Below, in pieces: positions 23,701 to 34,350 of a stretch of 64,000 nucleotides of DNA (its first letter is position 1; each line of letters opens with the position of its first letter). The notes under the pieces were generated by a model that was not told the DNA's origin, searched no databases, and saw only the letters and a list, made by a program, of their open reading frames with translations. Both the position numbers and the translations under genes were made by a program. The stretch covers positions 39,474,501 through 39,538,500 of the forward strand of contig CM032117.1 of assembly GCA_018894105.1 (NCBI GenBank), written 5' to 3'. This stretch comes from Jacaranda mimosifolia. Taxonomy: Eukaryota; Streptophyta; Magnoliopsida; Lamiales; Bignoniaceae.

Positions 23701-26132
23701 GAAGAAGAAACTCTTCTTAATGCTAAACGGATATTTGCTGTGCATAACTACCTTCAGAGATGCAGAAATCCAAGCACAAACGGTTCGTTGACTATGGACT
23801 GCATGAATTTTTTTCCCCGAGTCATTACTCTCAAATAGATACTGACATGCACAAAGTGGATCAATGCTTATTCTCTAAGTACATTAGTAAATTCAACAAC
23901 AAAGTCTTTAATTTGAAAATTTGACTGCATGTGTCATGTTTTGCTAACTGGTTTTTCTTTTTTGTGTGCAGAATCAAGTAATAGTTCATGTGAATTACCA
24001 CCTGAGCTTTGCTCTATCATCATGTCGCCTATATCTGTTTCAACGTTTTACACTTTCTCATTTCTTCCATCTGTTATGCATCGGATTGAGTCGCTGCTTA
24101 TAGCTGCCAACTTGAAAAGTATCCATGCGGATCACTGCACGCAAAATGTTGTTATTTCGCCCCTCATAGTATGTATTGCTACTCTCTAGATGATATTTGC
24201 ATGTGCTTGAGCTTTTTGACATGATGGATTCATCCGGAACAGGACTTATTTCATGCAGAATTAGTTTTGTCAAACACTTGCAGCTAATTTCATGCCGTTG
24301 AAGCGTCATTAATCTTAAATGAGTTACCTTGAGTTAATATCTCTGCTTCAAAAATTTTAAGCATCCTTTTTATATGATCCCAAGTCAACTTGTTTGTATT
24401 CGTTAGGTTTTGGAGGCAATCACAACAAAGAAATGCCAAGAGAAACTTCATTTGGAATCTTTGGAGACACTTGGAGACTCTTTTCTCAAATATGCTGCTA
24501 GCCAACAGCTCTTCAAAACATGTCAAAATGGGCATGAAGGTCTTCTTAGTCTTAAAAGGGAGAAAATTATTTCGAATGCTGCATTGTGCAAGCGGGGATG
24601 CAACCGCAAAATAACGGTAATAAAATGGTACCATTTTTTTTTTTTTTTCCTTCTCTTTCTTTTGGCTTCCTATTATGAACTGGAAAACGACAATTGGGGG
24701 GATCCACTCAAAACTTGGTTTATTTTGAAAGATCTCCACTTAGAGTTTCCACGTTGTTCTCAAAATTCTTCTCATAATATGTGTACTTTTATCAATTTGG
24801 GAGAAATTGTTTCTTACCAGTATCAGTTCTAAATATCAGGGCTTCATCCGCCACGAACAATTTGATCCCAAGACATGGATAATACCTGGCACTATTTGTG
24901 CAAAACATATACTAGGAGAAGAGATGCTTTCATCGTCCAAAAAAGTCTACATTGGGGGAACAAGGAAGATCAAACGTAAGACTGTAGCAGATGTGGTTGA
25001 AGCATTAATTGGTGCATTCCTTAGTGCCGGAGGTGAAATGGCGGCATTATCCTTCATGGCATGGATTGGCATTGATGTTGACCTTGTAAATGTACCTTAT
25101 ACGAGGAACTTCCCCGTGAACCCAGAGTTGCATTTCAACATCAAATTCTTAGAGTCTCTTCTGAAGTACTCATTCCGGGACGCTACTCTCCTAGTCGAGG
25201 CTCTAACTCACGGTTCTTATATGCTGCCAGAAATTCCAGGATGCTATCAGGTATATATACATTTTAATGAATGAACTAGACATAGTTACAACTTTCAGAA
25301 CAAGTTTTGCATTTTATTTGAGGCTACATTATTTTGGATGTCTGATGAGATTTCATTGTTATTCAGCGTCTGGAATTTCTTGGGGATGCAGTGCTGGATT
25401 ATCTAATCACGCAGCACCTCTATCAGAAATATCCCAACCTATCTCCTGGACTTCTAACTGATCTAAGATCAGCATCTGTGAACAATGACTGCTATGCGCA
25501 ATCAGCAATTAAGGCGGGGTTATACAAACATATACTTTATAGTTCACCGGAGCTTCACCAACAGATAGTCCGTGCTGTTCACAGCTGTGACGAATTGCAG
25601 TTGGTCTCCACTTTCGGTTGGGAATCTGAGACAACTTTCCCAAAGGTAATTTGTTTTAAGGATGTTTCTGTCTTAAATTGGATATGTGTTCTTAATGTTT
25701 GTTAGAAGAAAGCTGCATCTTTTGTGGGATATGATAATGTATTCTTGTCTTTTATGATTGAAATAGGTACTAGGCGATGTTATAGAATCTCTAGCTGGGG
25801 CAATCTTTATTGATTCAGGGTACAACAAGGAGAGAGTTTTCCAAAGTATGAGGCCTCTTCTTGAGCCCTTGATCACACTTGAGACACTGAGGCCGCATCC
25901 AGTGACAGAATTGACTGAATTATGTCGGAGGGAGCATTTTATTTTCAAGAAGCAATCTTGTAGCCAAAATGGAATGACATATTGCACGGTAGAAGTTGAA
26001 GCAAGAGGGGTTGTTTACAAAGAAACGCAATCTGAGGCTAATAAAAAAGTGGCCAAAAAACTAGCCTGCAAAGCTGTTTTGAAGTCTCTGAAAGAAAGAA
26101 TGGATACAGGAACAGATGGAAGACATACTTAG
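17785..26132 (+). CDS. DCL2: Dicer-like protein 2 (DCL2)
   Basis: Endoribonuclease that cuts viral, transgene and other double-stranded RNA into ~22-nt siRNAs. Twenty-one coding exons join in frame to 1413 aa (Arabidopsis DCL2 is about 1390): 17785-17858, 18125-18302, 18535-18648, 19408-19542, 19884-19968, 20088-20293, 20624-20752, 20830-20959, 21049-21148, 21354-21549, 21651-21811, 22090-22308, 22460-22686, 22763-23049, 23161-23594, 23679-23782, 23972-24168, 24407-24616, 24840-25250, 25367-25645, 25767-26132. Domains: DExD/H helicase with GTGKT (46-50), DECH (151-154) and QSRGRAR (485-491); DUF283 (about 576-650); PAZ (about 750-960); RNase IIIa with ESLETLGD (1009-1016); RNase IIIb with [12 protein letters not shown] (from 1200); dsRBD (about 1335-1402). 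The short N-terminus and [14 protein letters not shown] separate it from DCL1, DCL3 and DCL4. All catalytic motifs are intact. The start is the first ATG after the leader intron. Confidence 0.95.
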
Positions 26133-26202
26133 TTGCCCTTCATTCCTCAGATGTGGAGAAATGGAATCTCAGTGCAGATTCTCTAATGCTGTTGAAGTTA
26201 CG

Positions 26203-26283
26203 GGCATATCTTTCAGCTCTGTTTCTTGAATAATTAATTGTTTGTAATGCTGATTGCTGAAAGATGGAGCTGAAAGATATGCC
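26203..26283. other. Perfect 17-bp inverted repeat in DCL2 3' region
   Basis: GGCATATCTTTCAGCTC (26203-26219) recurs as its exact reverse complement at 26267-26283, with a 47-base loop. It begins 71 bases after the DCL2 stop, so it is probably in the 3' UTR and could form a stem in the mRNA. Confidence 0.7.
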
Positions 26284-26745
26284 TTCATTTTGAGGCATAT
26301 TTACCATTTGTAAATTTTTAAATTGTATTCTAGGTGGAGAAAAGGCATTTTGTGGCATACTTGGGGTTCTTAGGTGCAAGAGTCTGCCCCACTAGTAAGT
26401 TTTATGCTTTATTGATAATAAATTATAGGTTGAAAAGAGATGTTCTTGTGGAATATTTGGAGAAAATTGCGTTCTGCATAATATGTGATTTATGATAGTT
26501 TTGACTCTTCAAATCCTTTGGGTCTTTGGCAATAACCATTTAGATTCTTTAATTCTTTAAATTAAATTCTTTAGATAACATAGCTATTGGTATTGAGATT
26601 AATGCAGTCAATTATGTCTTTTCTAAAAATTGGTCAACTATCTCTTGTTTTGTTGGACTAAGAATTTTTCTTCTTAGGTGGTCATTTGTTGTTATAGTAA
26701 TGGACAATGAAAGGCAATTTGGACACATTTAAATTAAAGGCATAT

Positions 26746-26769
26746 ACACACACACACACACACACACAT
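26746..26769. repeat. (CA)n microsatellite
   Basis: About twelve CA units lie in the DCL2-PPR intergenic region. The surrounding 26290-27250 region shows no gene that I can support. Confidence 0.8.
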
Positions 26770-27263
26770 ATTATGATGAATTAAACGCAGAATGTAAGAT
26801 GAGGAGACAGAAGGTATATCAGTCCCATTTGGCAAGTACACCACAAGATCCCCCACAAAGTAAAATTAATTATATCTTGGAGTAAAATGGTCACAAAGAG
26901 TGTATGATATGATTGAGAAAACCTAAAAAGAATGGGATGCCAAGAGTTGAATAATCCTATTTTATCATCGTACATTTATCCGTGTTCAATTCTCACTCAG
27001 ACCTAACTATGGAAACTAAGCCGAAGAGAAAGAGCTACAGGAAATTGTACCAGCCTAAAGCAATTGAGCAAACAAAAAGGATCTTATCCAGGAGTAGTGA
27101 TACTTGTGGTACAGCCAGCAAAACCCTGCTTCTGCTCATCAGGAGGTATGGAGGTGGTAATGATAAGTTTTCTACAACCCAATCTTTAGCTTAACAATTG
27201 TATCAATTCCCAGAATCATCAATAAGCAGAACCAGGGTGAGTGGGTCTTGAGTTCTTACATTT

Positions 27264-27491
27264 TTGTATGCAAGTCATCCAGAAATCCCAATCAAAAGTA
27301 TCTTCTTGGATGCAACAAGCTGTTGCCATTTGATGAAATTTACACTATCGCATCAGCCAAAAGCCCAAACTGATCCCTTCTTCCGGGGAGGGGTTTTTTG
27401 CAGATCCTGTGGACACGAGGATGATGGTTTCATTTATATATGCAAGGATGTAGATCTACACAGGCCAGTCAGTGGACAAGAATCAGAGTAG
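27264..27491 (+). pseudogene. Possible fragment of a DC1 (Cys/His-rich C1) domain gene
   Basis: A 75-residue frame contains FCRSCGHEDDGFIYICKDVDLH. The spacing C-x2-C, G-F-I-Y-x-C and a following D-L-H resembles part of a plant DC1 zinc-binding domain. No matching neighbouring exons were found, and it lies beside the 3' end of the PPR gene on the other strand. The call rests on one short motif and could be chance. Confidence 0.2.
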
Positions 27492-27503
27492 ATGATTCAG
27501 CCA

Positions 27504-29222
27504 TCAATGTGCCATTTGCAATTCCTTCTGCCAGGTCCCCCCGCCTTTAACATTGGTAACTATTTCTTTCAAATCCTTGAGACTGCAGCAAGGCACTCTT
27601 TTAATTCCCCTCTCCTTCATCATATCCTTTGTCCTGGCAACTTCTTCCCATCTACCAGCTACAGCATAAATGTTGACCAGCAAATTGTAATGGGAAAAAT
27701 TCTGTGGATCTTGCTCAATCAAGCCTTTGGCAATTTGTTCCCCTACGATCACATCGCCTTCAAAGCGACACGACCCAAACAATCCAGCCCATAATGTGTA
27801 TTCTGGAGATACATCATCATCAGGTGGAATGTTCCTTAAGATATCCACTGCTTCCTGTATTAGACCAACATTAGCCATGAGATTAGCTATGCACCAGTAA
27901 TGTGCGAAGTTGGGCTTCACATGAAACACATCAATCATCTGGGAGAAGTAGTTTCTCCCCTCTGTCAACATTCCCATGCGAGCACAAGCACATAAAATGC
28001 CAATAAAGGTAAGTGCATCAGGAAGAATCCAATTTCCTGCATCTACCTTTACATCCTTATCAAAGTTTACAGCTGAGTCATCTTTTTGGCTAATCTTATC
28101 CACCATTTCTGAGTATATCCTAAGCCCAACAACTGGATTGGCATGAATGCAGTGGCCCAAGATCATGGCATTCCAAGAAACTATGTTCTTGCCTGGCATC
28201 CTACAAAAAATTACCTGAGCAATATCCACCCTCCCACATTTGCTGTACATATCAATCATAGCAGTATTTATAATCAAACTCAAACAGGAAAACTCCTTAA
28301 CAAGAAATCCATGAACCGATCTCCCTTCCTTCAATCTATTAGACCTTCCACAAGCTGTGATCACGTTGACTGCAGTTGTATCATTACTGTCAAATCCCAA
28401 GACCATCATTTCTCTGAACAGCTTCAATGCATTCCCTGGGTTCTGGAAATTCAAATACCCAGTGATTACAACATTCCAAGAAATCACATTCTTCTCAGGC
28501 ATTGTATCAAACAACTTATGCGCTATTCCCATTTCACCAACCTTGGCAAAACCATCAACAATCGTATTCCAAGAAACCAAGTCCCTTGTTAGCATTTCCT
28601 CAAACACTTTCCACGCAACATCCATTATCCCACAGCAAGCATACAAATGGATCAAAGAGTTCTGCACGGGCAAAACGCTGTCCACCCCGAATTTCAGAGC
28701 GTGTCCATGACACATTCGGCCCAAACTCAAACAACACAATTTAGCACAAGCACTAATTAACGGCGGGAAAGTAAAGCCGTTAGGGAAAAAATTACTGCCT
28801 CTTAGCATTCCTACATAAAAAACCACAGCTTTTTTATGATAGTTGCTGCAAGAATACTTCTTTATCACAGTGTTGACACAGAACGTATCAGGAAACTCAA
28901 TACACTTAAAAATCAAGAATGTGTAGCACAAATCATCAATTATATTCAACGAGAGCTTCAAAAGGCGGCCGGAGAAAGATGGGTCCTGGAAAAGACCAGA
29001 AGTTATCAAGTGGGCTTGGATTTGAAAGAGATGGTCTGAAATTCTACAGCAGTTAAGGAAGTAAAGAGCTTTGTTTCTGATAATGGCGGACAGAGAATGA
29101 TTCTGATTGGTGTAACGACAAGTTTTCACATCTGAAGAAGCCGACGAAGAAAGAGATGAAAACAAGAAGAGTTTTGAGGGCTGTGAAACGAGAAGGCTTC
29201 TGAAGCGAAGAAGCTTTGCCAT
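27504..29222 (-). CDS. PLS-class pentatricopeptide repeat protein, E subgroup
   Basis: A single-exon frame of 572 aa, typical of plant PPR genes. The N-terminus (MAKLLRFRSLLVSQPSKLF and a Ser-rich stretch) looks like a mitochondrial or plastid transit peptide. Then come P, L and S repeats, for example DLVSWNTIVDGFAKVGEMG, NVISWNVVITGYLN and NIVSWNAMILGHC. The C-terminal E-type region includes LWAGLFGSCRFEGDVIVGE and YNLLVNIYAVAGRWEEVART; there is no DYW deaminase domain. Such proteins bind organellar RNA and usually act in C-to-U editing or splicing. Overall architecture resembles Arabidopsis At3g51320, but orthology is not proven here. The frame is complete with no damage. Confidence 0.9.
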   Translation of the reverse strand: MAKLLRFRSLLVSQPSKLFLFSSLSSSASSDVKTCRYTNQNHSLSAIIRNKALYFLNCCRISDHLFQIQAHLITSGLFQDPSFSGRLLKLSLNIIDDLCYTFLIFKCIEFPDTFCVNTVIKKYSCSNYHKKAVVFYVGMLRGSNFFPNGFTFPPLISACAKLCCLSLGRMCHGHALKFGVDSVLPVQNSLIHLYACCGIMDVAWKVFEEMLTRDLVSWNTIVDGFAKVGEMGIAHKLFDTMPEKNVISWNVVITGYLNFQNPGNALKLFREMMVLGFDSNDTTAVNVITACGRSNRLKEGRSVHGFLVKEFSCLSLIINTAMIDMYSKCGRVDIAQVIFCRMPGKNIVSWNAMILGHCIHANPVVGLRIYSEMVDKISQKDDSAVNFDKDVKVDAGNWILPDALTFIGILCACARMGMLTEGRNYFSQMIDVFHVKPNFAHYWCIANLMANVGLIQEAVDILRNIPPDDDVSPEYTLWAGLFGSCRFEGDVIVGEQIAKGLIEQDPQNFSHYNLLVNIYAVAGRWEEVARTKDMMKERGIKRVPCCSLKDLKEIVTNVKGGGTWQKELQMAH

Positions 29223-29749
29223 TCATCGGAGTTGAGATGCAGCGGCTTCTGTTTCCTTTCCGCCATTGGCAGCGTGCATTTCGAGCAGAGTGGACTTCAG
29301 GGGCGCATGGGAAGTTAGGTCGCACATTTGAGTCTTCTAAAAAAAAAAAAAATGCAAATAAGGATATAAAAATTGAAATATTTCTATTTGTGGACATGAG
29401 ACTAACATAAATTTTGTGTTTTACTTGATTTTGAAGAAAAATTCCAATAAAATAATTTGGCAAGATACATATTTATTTATTTTCTACAAAAAAAAAAATG
29501 AAATTAATGCTTTTTATCGAAGAAAAAGATTTTACATTTTAAATCAAATAGTTTGTATTAAGTATATTTGTATATCCCTCACATAAAATATGTACAATTA
29601 AAATTACACTGTAGACTACTTCGAAAAAGATATGATGGGAGTTAAAACTTAATTTTGTGTATTTTTTTCTATGAAACAGTTCAAGACTTCCTTTTTATGC
29701 TTTGAGCTTGACTATTTAGTAGCTACTTATTTTAAATTATTTTATACTA
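29223..29749. other. PPR upstream region, no gene seen
   Basis: AT-rich sequence between the PPR start and the MULE-like element, with short A runs. No clear TATA box or other signal could be singled out. Confidence 0.5.
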
Positions 29750-30305
29750 TTTAAATATCGATTAATTAGAAAAAAATCTCTAATTCTACTTTTATTTTAG
29801 TGATCAGTCCCCATTTGAATTTTTACACACTAAACTCCCAATTTTTTCACAAAACTTAGAAATCACTCCCCATATCTTTTAAAAAGACCCATATATCCTT
29901 GTAGTTTGAAAGAAAAACAAAAATACCTGAGAAATGCATTTTCTCTTCAAGAAGAACGCTTTCCTTTTTTTTTTTTCCTAAAATCGACGACTTCTCCAAG
30001 CGGCCAAACAAAAGGGCGCGAAGACATTCCTCTGCCATTGACGCGAGAAGAAGAAGAAGAAGAGAGGGGGGGGGGGGGGGGGAGACACCAAAAATTCTAT
30101 CATTTTTTTGCGACAATGGAAGGAGAAACAGTGGCAACAAGAAGCAAAGTACAAAAAGAAGTGAGCAAAAAAAACAAAGGTATATTTTCTGCGTTTACAA
30201 CTTTAAATGTCTGTGATTTTTCATTGTTACACTTATTTCTTGTCTATTTTCTCATGTTTAGGATTTTTATTCCTTTTTTAGTTGTTAAACACTTAAACTC
30301 ATTTG

Positions 30306-30317
<12 letters not shown>

Positions 30318-30360
<43 letters not shown>
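30318..30360. repeat. (TG)n microsatellite and nearby poly-G run
   Basis: About twenty TG units follow a TA run. A run of roughly 18 G lies at about 30066-30083. Both are inside the MULE-like element. Confidence 0.85.
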
Positions 30361-30361
<1 letters not shown>

Positions 30362-30514
30362 TTTTTGTTGTGAGATGGAAATTTTTTGATTTGTATTTGA
30401 AAGCTATGAAAGTTGTACTTCACCTTTTTGGGGTTTATACTTTGTTTTACCTGAAATTATAAGGTGAAATTATCTGAAAGTGGTAATATATTATATATAG
30501 TAAAAAACATCAAA

Positions 30515-30862
30515 GCTTGCAGTACACATTAGGCAAAATTGTAGTGTATAATTTGTGTAATTGCAATACATTTTAGAAGTAAATATAGTATAAACATTCA
30601 AGCTTGCAGTACACATTAGACAAAAATGTAGTATATAATCTGTGTAATTGCAGTACATTTTAGAAGCATTAGTACAAAAACATTCAAGCCTGCAGTATAC
30701 ATTAACTGAAAGTGTAGTATATAGTCTGTGTATGTGCATTACATTTTAGAAGCAATTTTAGTACAAAATATTTAATCCTGCAGTATATATTAAATGAAAG
30801 TGCAGTATATTTTAGAAGCAACTGTAGTATAAAACATTCAAGCCTGCAATATATTTTGCACC
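30515..30862. repeat. 87-bp tandem array
   Basis: Copies begin with GCTTGCAGTACACATTA-like sequence at 30515, 30602, 30688 and 30776, with a partial copy at 30842. Each copy holds GTAGTATATAATCTGTGTA and ACATTTTAGAAGCA variants. Confidence 0.8.
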
Positions 30863-30866
30863 TCAT

Positions 30867-31130
30867 ATTGGTGATATTTGTACTTAATGTGCTGATATTT
30901 TGTACTCCATATTGGTGATATTTGTAATTAATGTACTGATATTTTGTATTCCATGTTGCTGATATTTGTACTTAATATTCTGATCTTTTGTATTCCATGT
31001 TGGTGATATTTGTACTTAATGTACTGATATTTTGTACTCTATGTTGGTGATATTTGTACTTAACATACTGATCTTTTGTACTCCATATTGGTGATATTTG
31101 TACTTAATGTCCAAATCTTTTGTACTTCAA
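30867..31130. repeat. 44-bp tandem array
   Basis: Six copies start at 30867, 30911, 30955, 30999, 31043 and 31087. The core is TTGGTGATATTTGTACTTAA followed by TTTTGTACTCCAT; the shared TTGTACT is the reverse complement of the AGTACAA seen in the later arrays. Confidence 0.85.
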
Positions 31131-31334
31131 TAGTTGATACTCCATATCTAATGTGCTGGTATTTTGTACCCAAGAAGACAGAAGACATCAGCACAATCCA
31201 GGTAGCAGATAAACCACCCAACTCAAAGATTGAATCGCATAATCCTTATAAAGGAAGAATTGATTATAGAGGTCATGCTCATATTCCAGTAAAAGAATTT
31301 GAGTATAATACGAGGGCAATAATGGTGTTATGTT

Positions 31335-31958
31335 GAAGTACACTTCAATTAAATTGAAATTGGGCAGTGAATTTGAATACAATATGATGGAAATGAAGTA
31401 CAAACGTAGAACAAACAAAGTATAAATGGTGTTATGTTGAAGTACATTTCAATTAAATTGAAATTGCGGAGTAAATTTGAGTACAATATGAGGGAAATGA
31501 AGTACAAATGTAGAACAAACAAAGTATAAATGGTGTTATGTTGAAATACATTTCAATTAAATTGAAATTGGGCAGTGAATTTGAGTACAATATGAGGGAA
31601 ATGAAGTACAAACGTAGAACAAATAAAGTATAAATGGTGTTATGTTGAAGTACACTTCAATTAAATTGAAACTGAGCAGTGAATTTGAGTACAATATGAT
31701 GAAAATGAAGTACAAACGTAGAACAAACAAAGTATAAATGGTGTTATGTTGAAGTACACTTCAATTAAATTGAAACTGGGCACTGAATTTGAGTACAATA
31801 TTAGGGAAATGAAGTACAAACGTAGAACAAACAAAGTATAAATGTTGCTATATTGAAGTACACTTCAATTAAATTGAAACTGGGCAGTGAATTTGAGTAC
31901 AATATGAGGGAAATGAAGTACAAACGTAGAACAAACAAAGTATAAATAGTGTTATATT
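31335..31958. repeat. 104-bp tandem array, six copies
   Basis: Units start with GAAGTACACTTCAATTA at 31335, 31439, 31543, 31647, 31751 and 31855, with a partial seventh copy at 31959. Each unit has a perfect palindrome TTCAATTAAATTGAA and the motifs GAGTACAATATGA, GAAGTACAAACGTAGAAC and AAAGTATAAATG. Confidence 0.9.
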
Positions 31959-32330
31959 GAAGTACACTTATTGCAATTGAATAATTAGTCTCTAATAATT
32001 ATAGTGATGGTCAAGTGCAATATTTTGAGATTATCGAATCAGGTAAAGTATGTATTTGTACGGGTGATAGGGTGGATATTATCGTCAAATGCTCATTTTT
32101 TTACATCTTTGAAAGCATAAATATTATTTACATTATGCGATTGATAACATTCATTCGTTAAACACTAGTGGTTAACACTTTAAAACTTTAACATTATTTT
32201 ATTCGTATGATAAATATTACACATATTTTTAGAGTTTGGTAATTAATTACCAAGACTTAAAAAGCAAATCATGGAACAAATTTTAATTCAACAATATTAG
32301 TAAAAATATTAAGGAATTAAGTACATAATG

Positions 32331-33020
32331 GCCGAAATGAAGTACAAATGTCATAAAATCAAGTATAATTCTCCCAGATTGGGGTACAAAATAATTGATA
32401 TCTTGAAAAACATGCAAAAATGCTAATTTCATGTTAAATCAAATACATAATTGCCGAAATGAAGTACAAATGTCATGAAATCAAGTATAATTCTCCCAAA
32501 TTAGGGAACAAAATAACTTATATCTCAGACAACATGCAAAAATGCTAATTTCACGCTAAATTAAATACATAATTGCTGAAATGAAGTACAAATGTCATGA
32601 AATCAAGTATAATTCTCCCAGATTGGGGTACAAAATAACTTATATCTTGGACAACATACAAAAATGCTAATTTCACGCTAAATAAAATACATAATTACCT
32701 AAATGAAGTACAATTATCAAGAAATCAAGTGTAATTCTCCTAGATTTGGGTACAAAATAACTGATATCTCGGATAACATGCAAAAATACTAATTTCACGC
32801 TAAATCAAATACATAATTGCCGAAATAAAGTACAAATATCATGAAATCAAATACAATTCTCCCAGATTGGGGTACAAAATAACTAATATCTCGAATAACA
32901 TGTAAAAATGCTAATTTCACACTAAATCAAATATATAATTGTGAAATGAAGTACAAATGTCATGAAATCAAGTATAATTCTCCCAGATTGTGGTACAAAA
33001 TAGTTGATATCTCGGACAAC
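32331..33020. repeat. 122-bp tandem array, six copies
   Basis: Units start with GCCGAAATGAAGTACAAATG at 32331, 32453, 32575, 32697, 32819 and 32941. Shared parts are AATCAAGTATAATTCTCCCA, GGGGTACAAAATAACT and TGCTAATTTCACGCTAAAT. Confidence 0.9.
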
Positions 33021-33023
33021 ATA

Positions 33024-33149
33024 ATTTTTGTATTTAAATGACCGCAAAATAGACACCGCATAATTCTTAAGCATAATTCTGAACTCTTGAGCATCCTTGA
33101 ATGTCTGACCCTCTCCATATATGCAATTCTTCCATGCATCAATTGAGTT
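33024..33149 (-). pseudogene. Remnant of a MuDR transposase N-terminal domain
   Basis: The minus strand reads NSIDAWKNCIYGEGQ followed by TFKDAQEFRIMLKNYAV and SFKYKN, without stops over about 40 codons. The F-K-D-x-x-E-F-R-x-x-L-x-x-Y-A-V pattern is that of the DNA-binding N-terminal domain of plant Mutator transposases (PF03108-type). No catalytic domain or zinc knuckle is found nearby, so the element is not autonomous. Confidence 0.6.
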
Positions 33150-34350
33150 GCTAATTAAAGCTAATGCATTGTGCTATGCATTGGTCGAACCAATTTCCTC
33201 ATCGACTGCATCCCTTGAGGTTGACAAATGAAGTACAATTTTAGGTAAAATAAAGTACAATATGTAGAATAATTCAGTATGGTCGGGTAATTTCAAATAA
33301 ATGAAGTACAATTTCAAAACAATAGAAGTATAAAACGCTAGAAATATTGTATTGTAGAGGTACAAGATTCCACAAGCAAGAAAGATCATAGCTTACTCCT
33401 CAGTAGCTCATATGAATCTGGTGACTATTGGTATGTTTAGTCCGGCGGCGGCGCCACGATTGGCTGATTCCATTAACTGCTTTTTCTGACTATCAATTGC
33501 AGTACAATTTTGGATAATCAATAAGTAAAGCACTTGAAATATAGAACTTTAGGTAAAATGAAGTATAAAATTAATAGAACTTTATAAAACTTAAATAATG
33601 GAGTACAATTTTACGTAAAAGGTTAAGTATAAATTTTATATAAAAAGAAGAACAATTTTAGAACACTTGAAGTATAAAACCTTAGCAATTACAGTACAAT
33701 TTTTGGACAATCCATTAGTAGAACACTTGAAACTTAAATAATATATTCAAATAACTCAAGTACAAGTTTAGATAAAATGAAGTATAATTTCAGAACACTT
33801 GAAGTATATAACTTCAATGAATAGAGTACATGTTTAGGTAAAATGAAGTATAAAATAAAGTAAAATTTCAGAAAATAGAAGTACAATTTTAGATAAAGTG
33901 AAGTACAATTTCAAAACTCTTGAAGTATAAAACCCTAGCAATTGCAGTACAGTTTTGGATAATCAATAAATAGAACAATTGAAGTATAGAACTTCAATGA
34001 ATAGAGTACATATTTTGGTAAAATGAAGTATAATTTCAGAAAACCAAAAGTATAATTTTAGATAGAAGACGTACAATTTGGGAACACTTCAAGTATAAAC
34101 TGCTAAAAGTTGTAGTACAATTTTGGATAATCCTTTAGTAGAACACTTGAAGTATAAAACTTACATAATAGAGTACAATTTTTGTGAGATGAAGTACAAT
34201 TTTAATTGCAATGAAGTATAATGTAGAACGCTCCAAGCAGAGAAAGATTTTTAAATAAACAGAGTACAATTTCAGAACACTTCAAGTACAAAACTTTATA
34301 AATTACAGTACAGTTTAGATTCTGTAGAAGTATTACCTTAAAACATCACT
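33150..34350. repeat. Irregular AGTACAA/AGTATAA-rich region
   Basis: From about 33225 to 34330 the motifs AGTACAATTTT, GAAGTATAAAA and GAACACTTGAAGTATA recur every 15-60 bases without a clean period. It looks like a decayed version of the neighbouring arrays. The right terminal inverted repeat region follows. Confidence 0.6.

Noticed and set aside
17785..26132. DCL4 as the identity of the Dicer gene
   Set aside because: The N-terminal [14 protein letters not shown], the short N-terminus, a single dsRBD and total length fit DCL2; DCL4 is longer with a different helicase start and two dsRBDs.
26982..27194. 70-codon plus-strand frame with a basic N-terminus
   Set aside because: No recognisable domain and no splice partners; not supported as a gene.
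28143..28744. Several plus-strand frames antisense to the PPR gene
   Set aside because: Shadows of the repeat-rich PPR coding frame; no family similarity.
31335..33020. Regular repeats with constant period, superficially CRISPR-like
   Set aside because: Whole units repeat with no unique spacers, in a plant genome with introns; these are tandem arrays.
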